DNA of 64,000 nt from positions 124,001 to 188,000 of the forward strand of contig JACJYP010000004.1 in NCBI GenBank assembly GCA_020636045.1. Reading direction: 5' to 3'. A program made the position numbers and the translations under genes. Of this stretch, positions 1 to 8,821 are shown piece by piece. The notes beneath the pieces were generated by a model. It did not search any database. It had not been told where the DNA came from and saw nothing but the letters and a program-made list of their open reading frames with translations. Numbering within the stretch: the first letter of the stretch is position 1; each line of letters begins with the position of its first letter. Origin of the DNA: Lewinellaceae bacterium. GTDB lineage: Bacteria; Bacteroidota; Bacteroidia; Chitinophagales; Saprospiraceae.

Positions 1-754
1 TGAGAATGTGCGAGGCGATCTTGACAAGGTCGTAGGTGCTGAGGCCCTGGAGCGGATCGCCGCTTTTCACCGGCGTGACCGTGTATGACGCCGCCTGTAG
101 TTCGGAAATATCCAGAAGGCTATAGGCGCCGGATGCATAAAAAGAAGTATCAAAACCTCCGACCGTCTGCACATTCAGGAGTACGCTGTCGATCGGGTTA
201 TCAAAATAAGAACGCAGGAAGCAGTCCTCTTCGGGTAGTAGTTCTGCGATCTTCTGGCTGAGGAGGTCCATCGTTTCCTGCGGAGAATTGCCACGCAGAT
301 CGAAATAGACTTCACCGGTGCCGGGTTCGATCACGACAAAGGTAGGAGTACCCTGAAAAAGTCCGAAGTTGCCGTTTTTGTAGGGTTGCACCGCTGCCAG
401 GCTGCCACCGTCGGAGCCGGCAGCCGGCATCGTCAGACCTTTGCCGGTCAGGTATGATGCTACCAGCGGGTCGGTATCGGCGACTTTATCGCTGAGCAGC
501 ATGAATTCTACCTGGCCGGGATAACCGGCCTGCACTGTCTGATAGAGGTTTTGCAAGTAAGGCGCATGCGTCGCACAGGGCGGGCAGGTGGTGAAAAATA
601 TCTCCAGCACTATTATTTTTTGCTGGTTGACGTAATCCTGATAGAGGTGGCGGGTTTGGCCGTCGCTGGTGGTGACGGTAAAATCGGGTGCGGGCGTTGC
701 AGGCAGCCATTGACAAAACAACAGCAAAACAGGCAGGAGTAAACGTTTTTTCAT
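1..754 (-). CDS. Exported thioredoxin-like (redoxin) protein with dockerin-like tail, 3' truncated by window edge
   Basis: The minus-strand frame opens at the ATG at 752-754 and runs off the left edge after 251 codons. A signal peptide (MKKRLLLPVLLLFCQWLPA) is followed by a thioredoxin fold with a CPPC redox motif at residues 57-60, inside EIFFTTCPPC, and a cis-proline-like GTPTFVV further on. This is the pattern of TlpA/ResA-type thiol-disulfide oxidoreductases working outside the cytoplasm. After about residue 175 the protein continues past the redoxin fold and ends, within the window, in QGLSTYDLVKIASHIL. That stretch resembles the dockerin-like tails I know from Saprospiria proteins. The redoxin call is firm; substrate and tail function are unknown. 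It is divergent from the peroxidase gene at 867. Confidence 0.85.
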   Translation of the reverse strand, partial: MKKRLLLPVLLLFCQWLPATPAPDFTVTTSDGQTRHLYQDYVNQQKIIVLEIFFTTCPPCATHAPYLQNLYQTVQAGYPGQVEFMLLSDKVADTDPLVASYLTGKGLTMPAAGSDGGSLAAVQPYKNGNFGLFQGTPTFVVIEPGTGEVYFDLRGNSPQETMDLLSQKIAELLPEEDCFLRSYFDNPIDSVLLNVQTVGGFDTSFYASGAYSLLDISELQAASYTVTPVKSGDPLQGLSTYDLVKIASHIL

Positions 755-866
755 GAGTGCGGGATGTTAAACAGGCATCAAAATTAGCCGTTCCGCATGG
801 AAGGGCCAAATCCAAACGAGTTCAAAACAGCCACTTCCGGCAGAGATTGCATATTATTTTTGCGAC

Positions 867-1802
867 ATGAACCGCCCTTATCTGCTGATCGTATTTGCAG
901 CACTTGCTGCATTCCTGTTCTCCTTTGTGCCGTCCGGACTTTCTCCCGCTGAGCGGCTGGGGGAGCGCCTTTTTTTTGATCCAGTATTATCGCTCGACAG
1001 TACTGTTAGTTGTGCTTCCTGCCACATACCTGCATTCGGGTTTGCCGACACCCTGCCGTTTAGCCACGGCGTGGACGGGCGTACCGGCAAGCGCAACACG
1101 CAGGGCATTACCAATATGTCGGCGCGCGCTGCCTTTTTCTTCGACGGTCGTGCCGGCACCCTGGAGCAGCAGGTGTTGATGCCCATTTTCGATACGCTTG
1201 AAATGCGGGCTACGCCCGAACTTGTGACATCCCGACTGATCCGCCACCCGGAGTATCGCAGCGCCTTTTTGCAGGCATATGGCAAGAATCCCGATCTGGA
1301 ATCACTGGCGGCTTCACTGGCGGCATTTGTCCGCACCTTGGAAACTTCAGATACTCCCTTCGATCGATGGATGCAGGATCGGCCGGGTGGCATGAGCGCC
1401 GCCGCCGTACGAGGGAGGGAGGTGTTTATGGTAAAAGGCAAGTGCTTCGATTGCCACTTTTCTCCCGATTTTACCGGCGATGAATTCCGGAACATCGGTC
1501 TTTTCAATGGCAAGGACCTACAAGACATGGGTCGTTTCGGCGTGAGCCGCGACAGCAGCGACCTTGGCAAATTCAAAGTCCCCGGACTGCGCAACGTAGC
1601 GCTGACCGCTCCCTATATGCACAACGGCATGTTCAAAACGCTTGAAGAGGTGATCGACTACTACGATAACCCCGATGCTTTTGTACCCGATGCCATTGGC
1701 CGTGACCCCCTGCTAGCCAAACCGCTCAACCTGACAGTGCAGGAGAAGTCCGACCTGAAAGCCTTTATGGAGGCCCTGACAGACGACCGCTTTGTACAGT
1801 AA
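867..1802 (+). CDS. Di-haem cytochrome c peroxidase (MauG/CcpA family)
   Basis: This 311-residue protein has an N-terminal signal or anchor segment (residues 4-22) and two c-type haem motifs, CASCH at 49-53 and CFDCH at 193-197. Around them are family landmarks: LFFDPVLS before the first haem, a TQGITNMS-type segment after it, and the late VPGLRNVALTAPYMHNG block that carries the distal haem ligand region. Family members reduce hydrogen peroxide with electrons from small cytochromes, or oxidise proteins or tryptophan in the MauG branch, in the periplasm. Length is normal for the family. It could be peroxidase or MauG-like; the sequence alone does not decide. It stands alone between a divergent redoxin and msrB. 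Confidence 0.9.
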   Translation: MNRPYLLIVFAALAAFLFSFVPSGLSPAERLGERLFFDPVLSLDSTVSCASCHIPAFGFADTLPFSHGVDGRTGKRNTQGITNMSARAAFFFDGRAGTLEQQVLMPIFDTLEMRATPELVTSRLIRHPEYRSAFLQAYGKNPDLESLAASLAAFVRTLETSDTPFDRWMQDRPGGMSAAAVRGREVFMVKGKCFDCHFSPDFTGDEFRNIGLFNGKDLQDMGRFGVSRDSSDLGKFKVPGLRNVALTAPYMHNGMFKTLEEVIDYYDNPDAFVPDAIGRDPLLAKPLNLTVQEKSDLKAFMEALTDDRFVQ

Positions 1803-1896
1803 AACGTCCCGGCCGTGACAGTTACTTCCGGTTCCGGCATTAGTCGTTCATCTTTTTGGCAGTCGATGCGTTTTAGAGAGTAAAAACAAGGAAATC

Positions 1897-2289
1897 ATGG
1901 ACAACAAAGAGCAAAAATGGAACACTCTGACGCCGGAGGAGGAGCATGTGATCGCGCAAAAAGGCACGGAAAGGGCCTTTACCGGCGAATACTGGAACCA
2001 CAAAGCCAGTGGCATGTACATTTGTCGACGCTGCAACGCTCCGCTCTATCGTTCGTCGGATAAGTTCGACAGTGGCTGCGGGTGGCCTTCTTTCGACGAT
2101 GAAATCCCCGGCGCCGTTTTGCGGCATACAGACAATTCGTTCGGTATGAAACGTGTGGAGATCGTATGCGCCAATTGCAACGGCCACCTCGGGCACGTGT
2201 TCGAAGGAGAGCGCCTTACTACAAAAAATACGCGTCACTGCGTTAATTCATTGTCAATCCGCTTTGTGTCGGACAAGAAGGATTCTTAG
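1897..2289 (+). CDS. msrB: Peptide-methionine (R)-S-oxide reductase MsrB
   Basis: This 130-residue protein is a complete MsrB domain. The structural zinc is held by two CxxC pairs, CRRC at 43-46 and CANC at 91-94. The substrate loop reads CGWPSF at 61-66, and the catalytic cysteine is in RHCVNS, C115. C61 sits where a resolving cysteine is found in many MsrBs. It repairs methionine-R-sulfoxide in oxidised proteins. No signal peptide is visible, so it should be cytoplasmic. The start at 1897 is the first in-frame ATG and follows an A-rich leader. A strong hairpin lies directly downstream. Confidence 0.96.
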   Translation: MDNKEQKWNTLTPEEEHVIAQKGTERAFTGEYWNHKASGMYICRRCNAPLYRSSDKFDSGCGWPSFDDEIPGAVLRHTDNSFGMKRVEIVCANCNGHLGHVFEGERLTTKNTRHCVNSLSIRFVSDKKDS

Positions 2290-2305
2290 GCTGTTTTAAA
2301 AAAAA

Positions 2306-2357
2306 CAACGCAAAAGCCATCCCGGATGCAGTGCTTCACGGGATGGCTTTTGCGTTG
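2306..2357. terminator. 19-bp perfect inverted repeat after msrB
   Basis: The arms 2306-2324 and 2339-2357 are exact reverse complements of 19 bases with a 14-base loop. There is no T run on the plus side. An A run (2298-2305) lies before the left arm, so the T run would be on the minus transcript. It starts 16 bases after the msrB stop and probably ends or stabilises that mRNA. Confidence 0.7.
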
Positions 2358-2442
2358 CCTCAAGGCGCCATTCGGCACATTTGTACGGAAAAACGATGTT
2401 GCAGGCGAAATATTTAGGCCTACATTAGCCCCTCCTAATTGA

Positions 2443-3645
2443 ATGATTATGGCCATTAAAGATTTCACAAAGGCATCGCTCGATCTGCATGAGCAGCACA
2501 AAGGCAAGATCAGCGTGCGCTCCAAAATGCCCGTCACTACTCAGGACGACCTTTCAACGGTCTATTCTCCAGGCGTTGCTGCGCCATGTCAGGCCATCGC
2601 CGATAACCCGGAAGATGTGTACAAGTACACGATCAAAGGAAATACTGTAGCGGTGGTCAGCGACGGCTCGGCAGTTTTGGGCCTCGGCAATATCGGCCCG
2701 GAGGCAGCGATCCCGGTCATGGAGGGGAAGGCGATGCTCTTTAAGAAATTTGCCAACATCGATGCATTTCCCATCTGTGTTGCTTCGCAGGAAACCGAAG
2801 AGATCGTCCGGACAGTGCGCAACATAGCTCCTGTTTTTGGCGGGATCAATCTGGAGGACATCTCCGCGCCACACTGTTTTGTGGTAGAAGAACACTTACA
2901 GGATCTGGGCATCCCGGTGTTCCACGACGACCAGCATGGCACAGCCGTTGTGACGCTGGCAGGACTTATCAACGCCTCCAGGGTGCTCGACAAGCCCCTC
3001 AACGATATGAAGATCGTGATCAACGGCGCAGGCGCTGCCGGCATCGCCATCGCAAAACTGCTGAAAGGATACGGGCTGAAAAAACCTAAGATCAGCGTTC
3101 GTGAGATTATCCTGTGCGACCGCAGCGGCATCGTTCACAGTGCGCGCACCGATCTGAATGAATACAAACGCGACGCCCTGCTCTATACCAACCCGAACGA
3201 CATCAGCGGAAATGTATTCGACGCCCTGCATGGCGCAGACGTGTTCATCGGGGTCAGCCAGGCCAAATTGCTGAAGCCTGCCGATATCAGAACCATGGCG
3301 AATGACGCCATCGTGTTCGCCCTCGCCAATCCGACGCCCGAGATCATGCCGGAAGAGGCCTACGAAGGCGGTGCCGCGATCGTTGGCACAGGTCGCAGCG
3401 ACTTGCCCAACCAGGTCAACAACGTACTGGGATTCCCGGGTATCTTCAGGGGCGCGCTGGATGCGCGCGCACCGCGCATTACCATGGAAATGAAACTGGC
3501 CGCGGCACATGCCATCGCTTCGTGCGTAAAAGAACCCCATCGCGAGATGATCATCCCGGGCGCGCTCAACAAATCTGTTGCCAGGAAGGTGGCTAAAGCC
3601 GTATTCAGGGTCGCTATGAAGAAAAAGGCCGCAACAAGCGTTTAA
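2443..3645 (+). CDS. NAD(P)-dependent malic enzyme (oxaloacetate-decarboxylating malate dehydrogenase)
   Basis: This 400-residue protein matches the bacterial malic enzyme catalytic unit without the phosphotransacetylase-like domain that MaeB carries. It converts malate to pyruvate and CO2 with reduction of NAD(P). Visible landmarks are YSPGVAAPC, VVSDGSAVLGLGNIGP, the metal-site stretch VFHDDQHGTAVV, the Rossmann glycine run INGAGAAGIAIAKLL, and FALANPTPEI near the C-terminus. An alternative start at 2449 (MAIKDF) is equally plausible. The 3' end overlaps the stop of the convergent gene at 3642 by four bases. Cofactor preference cannot be read safely. Confidence 0.95.
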   Translation: MIMAIKDFTKASLDLHEQHKGKISVRSKMPVTTQDDLSTVYSPGVAAPCQAIADNPEDVYKYTIKGNTVAVVSDGSAVLGLGNIGPEAAIPVMEGKAMLFKKFANIDAFPICVASQETEEIVRTVRNIAPVFGGINLEDISAPHCFVVEEHLQDLGIPVFHDDQHGTAVVTLAGLINASRVLDKPLNDMKIVINGAGAAGIAIAKLLKGYGLKKPKISVREIILCDRSGIVHSARTDLNEYKRDALLYTNPNDISGNVFDALHGADVFIGVSQAKLLKPADIRTMANDAIVFALANPTPEIMPEEAYEGGAAIVGTGRSDLPNQVNNVLGFPGIFRGALDARAPRITMEMKLAAAHAIASCVKEPHREMIIPGALNKSVARKVAKAVFRVAMKKKAATSV

Positions 3646-4139
3646 TTTCCGGGTGGCGCCTGGAATCTGATCTCGATCAGTCGAAGCCGCCGTTTTTCGC
3701 CCAGTTTCAGTTTACGCTTCGTGTTCAGAAAATAACCGATGCCGAACGATCCTGCAGAGGCGGCATAGAGGGCGCCATAATTGGTGTCTTTATCTTTGTA
3801 AAGCGCTGCGATCGTTGTCGCCAGCGCCAGGGTTGCGCCACCCGCATACAGCACGCCGCCGACAAGGCGCCAGATCGGGCGGCGGCGCATTTTCAATTCG
3901 CTGATATTGCCAAGTTTGACCGGAAAATTGTCGAGCAGGATCGTGTTGGACTCAGGCAGCATGTCCGTGATGCTGCGATCATACCAGTAGTCTTCCTTGC
4001 CGGCAAGGCGGTAGGACAGTGATTCCCCAATGTAAAATTTGGTTGTTTTAGCCCGGTTGGCTTTTTCCAGCAGGAGGATCTTTTGTCCAAAACCCAATGC
4101 GGGGGACAAATACAGAACAATGATCAGAATAGTGCGCAT
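3642..4139 (-). CDS. Conserved-looking exported protein of unknown function
   Basis: The 165-residue product starts with a signal peptide (cleavage near FGQ, residue 19). It has a glycine/alanine-rich hydrophobic middle (WRLVGGVLYAGGATLALATT and NYGALYAASAGSFGIGYFL), like a pair of membrane-associated helices, and a basic C-terminus. I do not recognise a family. It lies between cysteine desulfurase (upstream on the same strand) and the convergent malic enzyme, whose stop it overlaps. It could be an inner-membrane or envelope protein; function is unknown. Confidence 0.75.
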   Translation of the reverse strand: MRTILIIVLYLSPALGFGQKILLLEKANRAKTTKFYIGESLSYRLAGKEDYWYDRSITDMLPESNTILLDNFPVKLGNISELKMRRRPIWRLVGGVLYAGGATLALATTIAALYKDKDTNYGALYAASAGSFGIGYFLNTKRKLKLGEKRRLRLIEIRFQAPPGN

Positions 4140-4179
4140 GCGAAGAACGGATAATACCGGGAAATAACGGATACGGTGT

Positions 4180-5349
4180 TCATTTCGCCGCCAGCGTCTC
4201 TGCCGGACTGGCTTGCGGGATGATCGCTTTGAGTTTTTCTATGACGAAATCGACTTCTTCTCTGGTGTTGTAATGCGAAAAGGAAAAACGGATACTTTTC
4301 CTGCCCGGGTCGGCGCCGATGGCCTCCAGCACATGGCTGCCCTTCTCTGCACCGCTGGAACAGGCGCTCCCGCCGGAAGCGCTCACGCCTGCGATGTCGA
4401 GGCTCAGTAACAGCAATTCATTTTTGGGGGAGGGCGGAAAAGAGGCATTCAAAACGGTGTACAGGCAGGCGCCGTCATAATCGCCGTTGAATTCAATATC
4501 TTCAAATGCGTCCTGAAGGCGATGTTGCATATAATCTCGTAACCCCATGATATGCTGTGTGCGCGACTCTATTTCGTTCGTTGCAAGCTCCAGCGCCTTG
4601 GCCAGTCCTACGATGCCGTATACGTTTTCCGTGCCGCCACGCATATTGCGTTCCTGGGCGCCACCGTCGATAAAAGGCTTGATCGGAGAAGCCGGGTTGA
4701 TGTAGATAAAGCCAACCCCCTTGGGACCGTGGAATTTGTGCGCAGCACCGGAAAGAAAATTGACCGGCGTTTCCTGCACATTGATGGGTATGTGACCGAT
4801 GGTTTGTACCGTATCGGTATGGAACAAAGCGCCGAACTGCCGGCACAAGTCCGACACCTCTGCAAGGGACAGCATGGTACCGATCTCGTTGTTGGCGTGC
4901 ATGAGCGATACAAGGGTTTTGGTATTGCCTCCTTCGGCGAGCGCCTTTCCCAGCGCATCCAGGTCGACGCGGCCGCGGTGATCCACCGGCAGCCAGACGA
5001 CTTCCACGCCGTTATTTCTTTCCACCGCTTCGATGGCGTGCAACCCACAGTGGTGTTCGGTAGGACTGCTGATAATACGCCGGACGCCGAGGTCGCGCAC
5101 CGAGCATTTGATCGCCATATTATTGCTCTCCGTTCCGCCGGAGGTAAAAAATATTTCTGCCGTACTGGCGCCGATACACTGGGCCACTGTTTTGCGGGCG
5201 GCCTCCACGACAGAGCGCACGCTGCGCCCTTCTGCGTGTATGCTCGACGGGTTGCCGTATTGCTCGCGCAGAACAGGCAGCATGGCGTCGATAACTTCTT
5301 CCGATATGGGTGTGGTGGCGGCGTTATCGAAATACACTCTTGACATCAT
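4180..5349 (-). CDS. Cysteine desulfurase (NifS/IscS class)
   Basis: This 389-residue PLP enzyme takes sulfur from cysteine for Fe-S clusters and thiolated tRNAs or cofactors. The N-terminus YFDNAATTP is the family hallmark. The PLP lysine is K205 in GAAHKFHGPKG, with an aspartate/histidine pocket in LFHTDTVQTIG. The sulfur-accepting cysteine is C330 in SGGSACSSG. The active-site loop is the long class I kind. No iscU or scaffold gene lies next to it, so it may serve more than one pathway. Start at 5349 (MMSRVYF); the second Met is also possible. Confidence 0.94.
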   Translation of the reverse strand: MMSRVYFDNAATTPISEEVIDAMLPVLREQYGNPSSIHAEGRSVRSVVEAARKTVAQCIGASTAEIFFTSGGTESNNMAIKCSVRDLGVRRIISSPTEHHCGLHAIEAVERNNGVEVVWLPVDHRGRVDLDALGKALAEGGNTKTLVSLMHANNEIGTMLSLAEVSDLCRQFGALFHTDTVQTIGHIPINVQETPVNFLSGAAHKFHGPKGVGFIYINPASPIKPFIDGGAQERNMRGGTENVYGIVGLAKALELATNEIESRTQHIMGLRDYMQHRLQDAFEDIEFNGDYDGACLYTVLNASFPPSPKNELLLLSLDIAGVSASGGSACSSGAEKGSHVLEAIGADPGRKSIRFSFSHYNTREEVDFVIEKLKAIIPQASPAETLAAK

Positions 5350-5391
5350 GGTTAGGTTGAATTAGTTTGCAATTGGCCGCTTTCAGGGGTT

Positions 5392-6768
5392 TTATCGCAG
5401 CGATTGTATGTCCTGGATGATCTTTTTGGCCAGGTTCTCCGCCACGACGATCGAATTGCTCTCGCTGTACACACGTATGATGGGCTCCGTGTTCGAGGGG
5501 CGCAGGTGTACCCACCCGCTTTCAAAATCGATCTTGAGCCCGTCCTCCGTATTGATCTGTTCCTTGCGGTATTTTTCCTGCAATGCGGTAAATATTTTTT
5601 CCAGATCGATATCCGGAGAGCGGTCCAGTTTGGTTTTCGACATCTGGTAGTCGGGATAAGTCTTGCGGAGCGTGGATATCTGTTTTTTGCAATGCGCCAG
5701 ATGGCTAAGGAACAAGGCAATGCCCACCAGTGCATCGCGGCCGTAGTGCAACTCGGGCAGGATTACACCGCCGTTGCCTTCTCCGCCGATCACGGCGTTT
5801 ACTTCCTTCATCTTTTCCACGACGTTGACCTCCCCTACCGCTGCCGCGAAATATTCTCCGCCGTGTTTCTGCGTCACATCGCGTAATGCGCGCGTACTCG
5901 ACAAGTTAGAGACGGTATTTCCCGGGTGTTTTGATAAAACATAGTCTGCCACCGCTACCAAAGTATATTCTTCGCCGAACAGTTCGCCGTCTTCACACAT
6001 GAACACGAGACGGTCAACGTCGGGATCAACTGCGATGCCGAGGTTGGCTTTTTGCATGCGTACTTCCATCGACAGTTGCCCCAAATGTTCTTTCAGGGGT
6101 TCGGGATTATGCGCAAACTGGCCGTTTACTTCGCCGTTCAACACGATCACCTGGCAACCCAGTGCCTCCAGCAATGGCGGCACCGCCAGCGCACCTGTAG
6201 AATTCACTGCATCGACAACTACCCTGAATTTCCTGGCACGGATAGCATCTCCATCTACCAGTGGCAAGGCCAGTATTTTGTCGATATGCTTGCGCAGGTA
6301 GGTATCATCTTGTGTGTATTCGCCTAATTGATCCACCCCGGCATATTCCATTTTTTTCTGCTCCACGTATCCCAATACTTTTTTCCCGTCGGCGGCACTG
6401 ATGAATTCCCCCTTTTTATTGAGGAGTTTCAGGGCGTTCCATTCCTTCGGATTGTGGCTGGCGGTCAGGATAATGCCTCCGCCTGCTTTTTCCATCGGAA
6501 CGGCGATTTCTACCGTCGGCGTGGTACTCAGGCCGAGGTCGATCACAGATATCCCCATTGCACGCAGCGTATTGACTACCAATGCGCTTACGATCTCGCC
6601 GGAAACGCGACCGTCCCTCCCTACCACGATCTTGTGGCTACCCGTGGTTTTGATGATCCAGTGTCCAAATGCAGCAGTACACTCCACAATGTCTTGCGGG
6701 GTCAGGTTTTCACCGGGGCGGCCGCCGATGGTGCCGCGAAAGCCGGAAATAGATTTAATGAGTGGCAA
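5392..6768 (-). CDS. glmM: Phosphoglucosamine mutase (phosphohexomutase family)
   Basis: This 458-residue alpha-D-phosphohexomutase carries the phosphoserine loop TASHNP (S104), the metal loop DPDVDR, the sugar-binding loop GEGNGGVI and the phosphate-binding loop RPSNTEPIIRVYSES near the C-terminus. GlmM makes glucosamine-1-phosphate for peptidoglycan and LPS. The GEGNGG loop fits GlmM-like enzymes better than typical PMM/PGM, but relatives in this phylum can be broad in substrate. It lies 42 bases upstream of the desulfurase on the same strand. A TAnnTTTG-type -7 element lies 42-49 bases before the start. Confidence 0.85.
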   Translation of the reverse strand: MPLIKSISGFRGTIGGRPGENLTPQDIVECTAAFGHWIIKTTGSHKIVVGRDGRVSGEIVSALVVNTLRAMGISVIDLGLSTTPTVEIAVPMEKAGGGIILTASHNPKEWNALKLLNKKGEFISAADGKKVLGYVEQKKMEYAGVDQLGEYTQDDTYLRKHIDKILALPLVDGDAIRARKFRVVVDAVNSTGALAVPPLLEALGCQVIVLNGEVNGQFAHNPEPLKEHLGQLSMEVRMQKANLGIAVDPDVDRLVFMCEDGELFGEEYTLVAVADYVLSKHPGNTVSNLSSTRALRDVTQKHGGEYFAAAVGEVNVVEKMKEVNAVIGGEGNGGVILPELHYGRDALVGIALFLSHLAHCKKQISTLRKTYPDYQMSKTKLDRSPDIDLEKIFTALQEKYRKEQINTEDGLKIDFESGWVHLRPSNTEPIIRVYSESNSIVVAENLAKKIIQDIQSLR

Positions 6769-6809
6769 TTCTGAAAAATTTAAAGAGTGTTTGTCCGAGG
6801 GAGGTTCGG

Positions 6810-6817
6810 CAAAGGTA
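6810..6817 (-). promoter_or_regulatory. Bacteroidota -7 element for glmM
   Basis: The minus strand reads TACCTTTG, a full match to the TAnnTTTG -7 consensus of the primary sigma factor in this phylum, 42 bases before the glmM start. No TTTG is found at the usual upstream distance, so it is a partial promoter match. Confidence 0.45.
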
Positions 6818-6854
6818 CATACAAAATAAACACCGGGAACGCCTGCGGCGGAGA

Positions 6855-7964
6855 CTATTTGTATTCCTGCAGGTCCAATGCAGCCCGCATTTTGCTATAA
6901 ATCTCTGTATTGTCGAAAATCCCGTTGAACAAGGCCGCTTGCGGTCCGTAGGCAAACACCGGCACCATCGTGGCGGTATGAAGGCGCGAGGCAAAAGTCG
7001 GTTTGAAATCGCGTTTGGTGCTGCCGTCTGTCAGTGAAAGTCCGCCACATTCGTGATCGCCGGTGACGATCACCAGGGTTTCTCCGTTGGAGGCGGCAAA
7101 CTCGAGCACTTGCTTGATGGTCTTATCAAAATCGACCATTTCGGCATGCAGCCAGTCTGGGTCATTAGCATGACAGGCCCAATCGATCTGACTGCCTTCC
7201 ACCATGAGGAAAAAACCCTTATCACTGCGTTTTTGCAGGAAATTGCAGGCCGTACGGGCAGCATCAGGAAGATAATGCCTGCTCGCAGAGGCTGTCGGCG
7301 GTTCGCGGTCGGCGGTAAAAAGCATAAACGGCGCCGATCCGTCGAGAGGAAGGTTGCGCATGGTAGTACCCCGGCGGACGACGTATCCGCGTTTTTTCAG
7401 CGAGTCTTCCAGGTTCAGGTGGTCCGGACGGTCGTTAAAAAAATGCTCGCCACCGCCGATAAAACAATCAATCGGAGTTTTCAAGTAATCCAGTGCGATA
7501 TCTTCTGTGAATGCGCGTATTTCCCGGTGGGCAATAAACGACGCCGGCGTGGCATGCGGGGCCGAACAGGAAACGACCATCCCCGTTGCATATCCCCGGT
7601 GATCGAGGTCCTCGAGGATCGTGGTGCAGGGTTTGTTGTCGGGCGGCAGCATGGCAATTGTGCCGTTCGTCGTTTTTTGTCCGCAGGAAAAAGCGGTGGC
7701 GCCGGCGGCTGAGTCCGTCACGAGGTCGTTGCAGGAATGGCTCTTGTGAAAGCCGACCACGGGAAATTGTTCGAATGCCGTTTTTCCAACGCCGATCCAG
7801 TAGATGCCGGCGGTTACCTGTGACAGGGCCATACCGTCGCCGATCAGCAGGATGATATTTTTAGGCCGTTCGGCAAATTTGACGGGTGTGGAACTAACGG
7901 AATACTTCCCCGGAGCGGAGCATCCGGCAAAAATCAGCAGCAGAGGCAGCAATTTACTACGCAT
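6855..7964 (-). CDS. Alkaline phosphatase, PhoA-superfamily lipoprotein
   Basis: This 369-residue lipoprotein has the lipobox IFAGC, with the lipidated cysteine at C15. The alkaline phosphatase superfamily sites are all visible: LIGDGMALSQV (metal aspartate), VTDSAAGATAF (serine nucleophile), VEGSQIDWACHAND (metal ligands), VTGDHECGG, and a late HTATMVPVFAYG that carries the last zinc histidine. It should release phosphate from monoesters at the cell surface or in the periplasm. Two hairpins lie directly before its start and may be regulatory. A Pho-box could not be identified. Confidence 0.93.
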   Translation of the reverse strand: MRSKLLPLLLIFAGCSAPGKYSVSSTPVKFAERPKNIILLIGDGMALSQVTAGIYWIGVGKTAFEQFPVVGFHKSHSCNDLVTDSAAGATAFSCGQKTTNGTIAMLPPDNKPCTTILEDLDHRGYATGMVVSCSAPHATPASFIAHREIRAFTEDIALDYLKTPIDCFIGGGEHFFNDRPDHLNLEDSLKKRGYVVRRGTTMRNLPLDGSAPFMLFTADREPPTASASRHYLPDAARTACNFLQKRSDKGFFLMVEGSQIDWACHANDPDWLHAEMVDFDKTIKQVLEFAASNGETLVIVTGDHECGGLSLTDGSTKRDFKPTFASRLHTATMVPVFAYGPQAALFNGIFDNTEIYSKMRAALDLQEYK

Positions 7965-7966
7965 GT

Positions 7967-8004
7967 ACGTTTCAATTCTTGAAACGTTGGAATGATCTCC
8001 AACG
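7967..8004. promoter_or_regulatory. Two overlapping inverted repeats between lolD and the phosphatase start
   Basis: The first palindrome, 7967-7987, has 9-base arms (ACGTTTCAA and its complement) around a 3-base spacer. The second, 7985-8004, has 7-base arms (CGTTGGA / TCCAACG) around 6 bases. They share bases 7985-7987, so in RNA only one can form fully. They lie 3 bases before the phosphatase ATG and 2 bases after the end of lolD. They could be an operator, an attenuator or a terminator without a T run. Confidence 0.5.
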
Positions 8005-8005
8005 A

Positions 8006-8659
8006 TTAAACTAAAAGGCCGTCTTTCATTTCCAAACAGCGGTCGGATAGTTCGGCAAGTTCTTTATTATGCGTTACAATGACGAATGCCTGGCCATAAT
8101 CGTCGCGCAACTGGCGAAGCAGGCGGTGCAGGTCTTGCGAAGCCATGCTGTCGAGATTACCGGTCGGCTCGTCGGCAAAAATGATATCGGGCTGATTGAC
8201 CAGGGCACGCGCTACGGCTACGCGCTGTTGTTCGCCGCCGCTCAGTTCTGTGGGTTTGTGTTCGAGGCGTTCCGCCAATCCCAGGTATTCCAGCAATTCC
8301 TGCGCGCGTTTTTTCACCTGTCCTTCCGGGGCTTTTTGAATAAAACCGGGGATGCAGACATTTTCAAGAGCAGAAAACTCGGGCAACAGGTGGTGAAATT
8401 GGAATACAAAGCCGATATGGCGATTTCGGAAAGCGGCGAGTTGTCTTGTACTCAGCCCCTTGATCCGGGTATCGCGAATCTGCAGATCACCCTGATCAGC
8501 GGCGTCGAGTGTGCCTAAAATGTGAAGCAGCGTACTTTTGCCCGCGCCCGATTTGCCAATGATGCTGACGATCTCGCCGGGCTGTACTTCCAGGCGAACC
8601 CCTTTGAGTATCTCCAGCGCCCCGTAAGATTTGTGAATATTGTCGGCTTTGAGTACCAT
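8006..8659 (-). CDS. lolD: ABC transporter ATP-binding protein, LolD-like
   Basis: This 217-residue single-domain ATPase has Walker A GKSGAGKST (35-43), the signature LSGGEQQR (139-146), Walker B IIFADE (159-164) and the LolD/MacB-type sequence ADEPTGNLD. Such ATPases power LolCE-type extraction of lipoproteins from the inner membrane, or MacB-like machines. No permease gene is adjacent, which is common for lolD in this phylum. The LolD name is by family resemblance; it could serve another FtsX-like permease. Confidence 0.85.
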   Translation of the reverse strand: MVLKADNIHKSYGALEILKGVRLEVQPGEIVSIIGKSGAGKSTLLHILGTLDAADQGDLQIRDTRIKGLSTRQLAAFRNRHIGFVFQFHHLLPEFSALENVCIPGFIQKAPEGQVKKRAQELLEYLGLAERLEHKPTELSGGEQQRVAVARALVNQPDIIFADEPTGNLDSMASQDLHRLLRQLRDDYGQAFVIVTHNKELAELSDRCLEMKDGLLV

Positions 8660-8821
8660 CCGGCAAATGTCCGAAAAAGCTGTGAAGGATTCAGCGATAT
8701 GTGCCGGGAGCGTTTAAAACAGCGAATTCACGACGATGTGCGCCCGGAAATAAAATTAATCCCTGCTGTTACAGATAAACAAACACGCTTTTAATCCTGT
8801 ATCAACGATTGACCTGCTATT

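Noticed and set aside
855..862. TATTTTTG -7 box 4 bases before the peroxidase ATG
   Set aside because: It would leave almost no leader and has no TTTG at the right distance, so I did not list it as a promoter.
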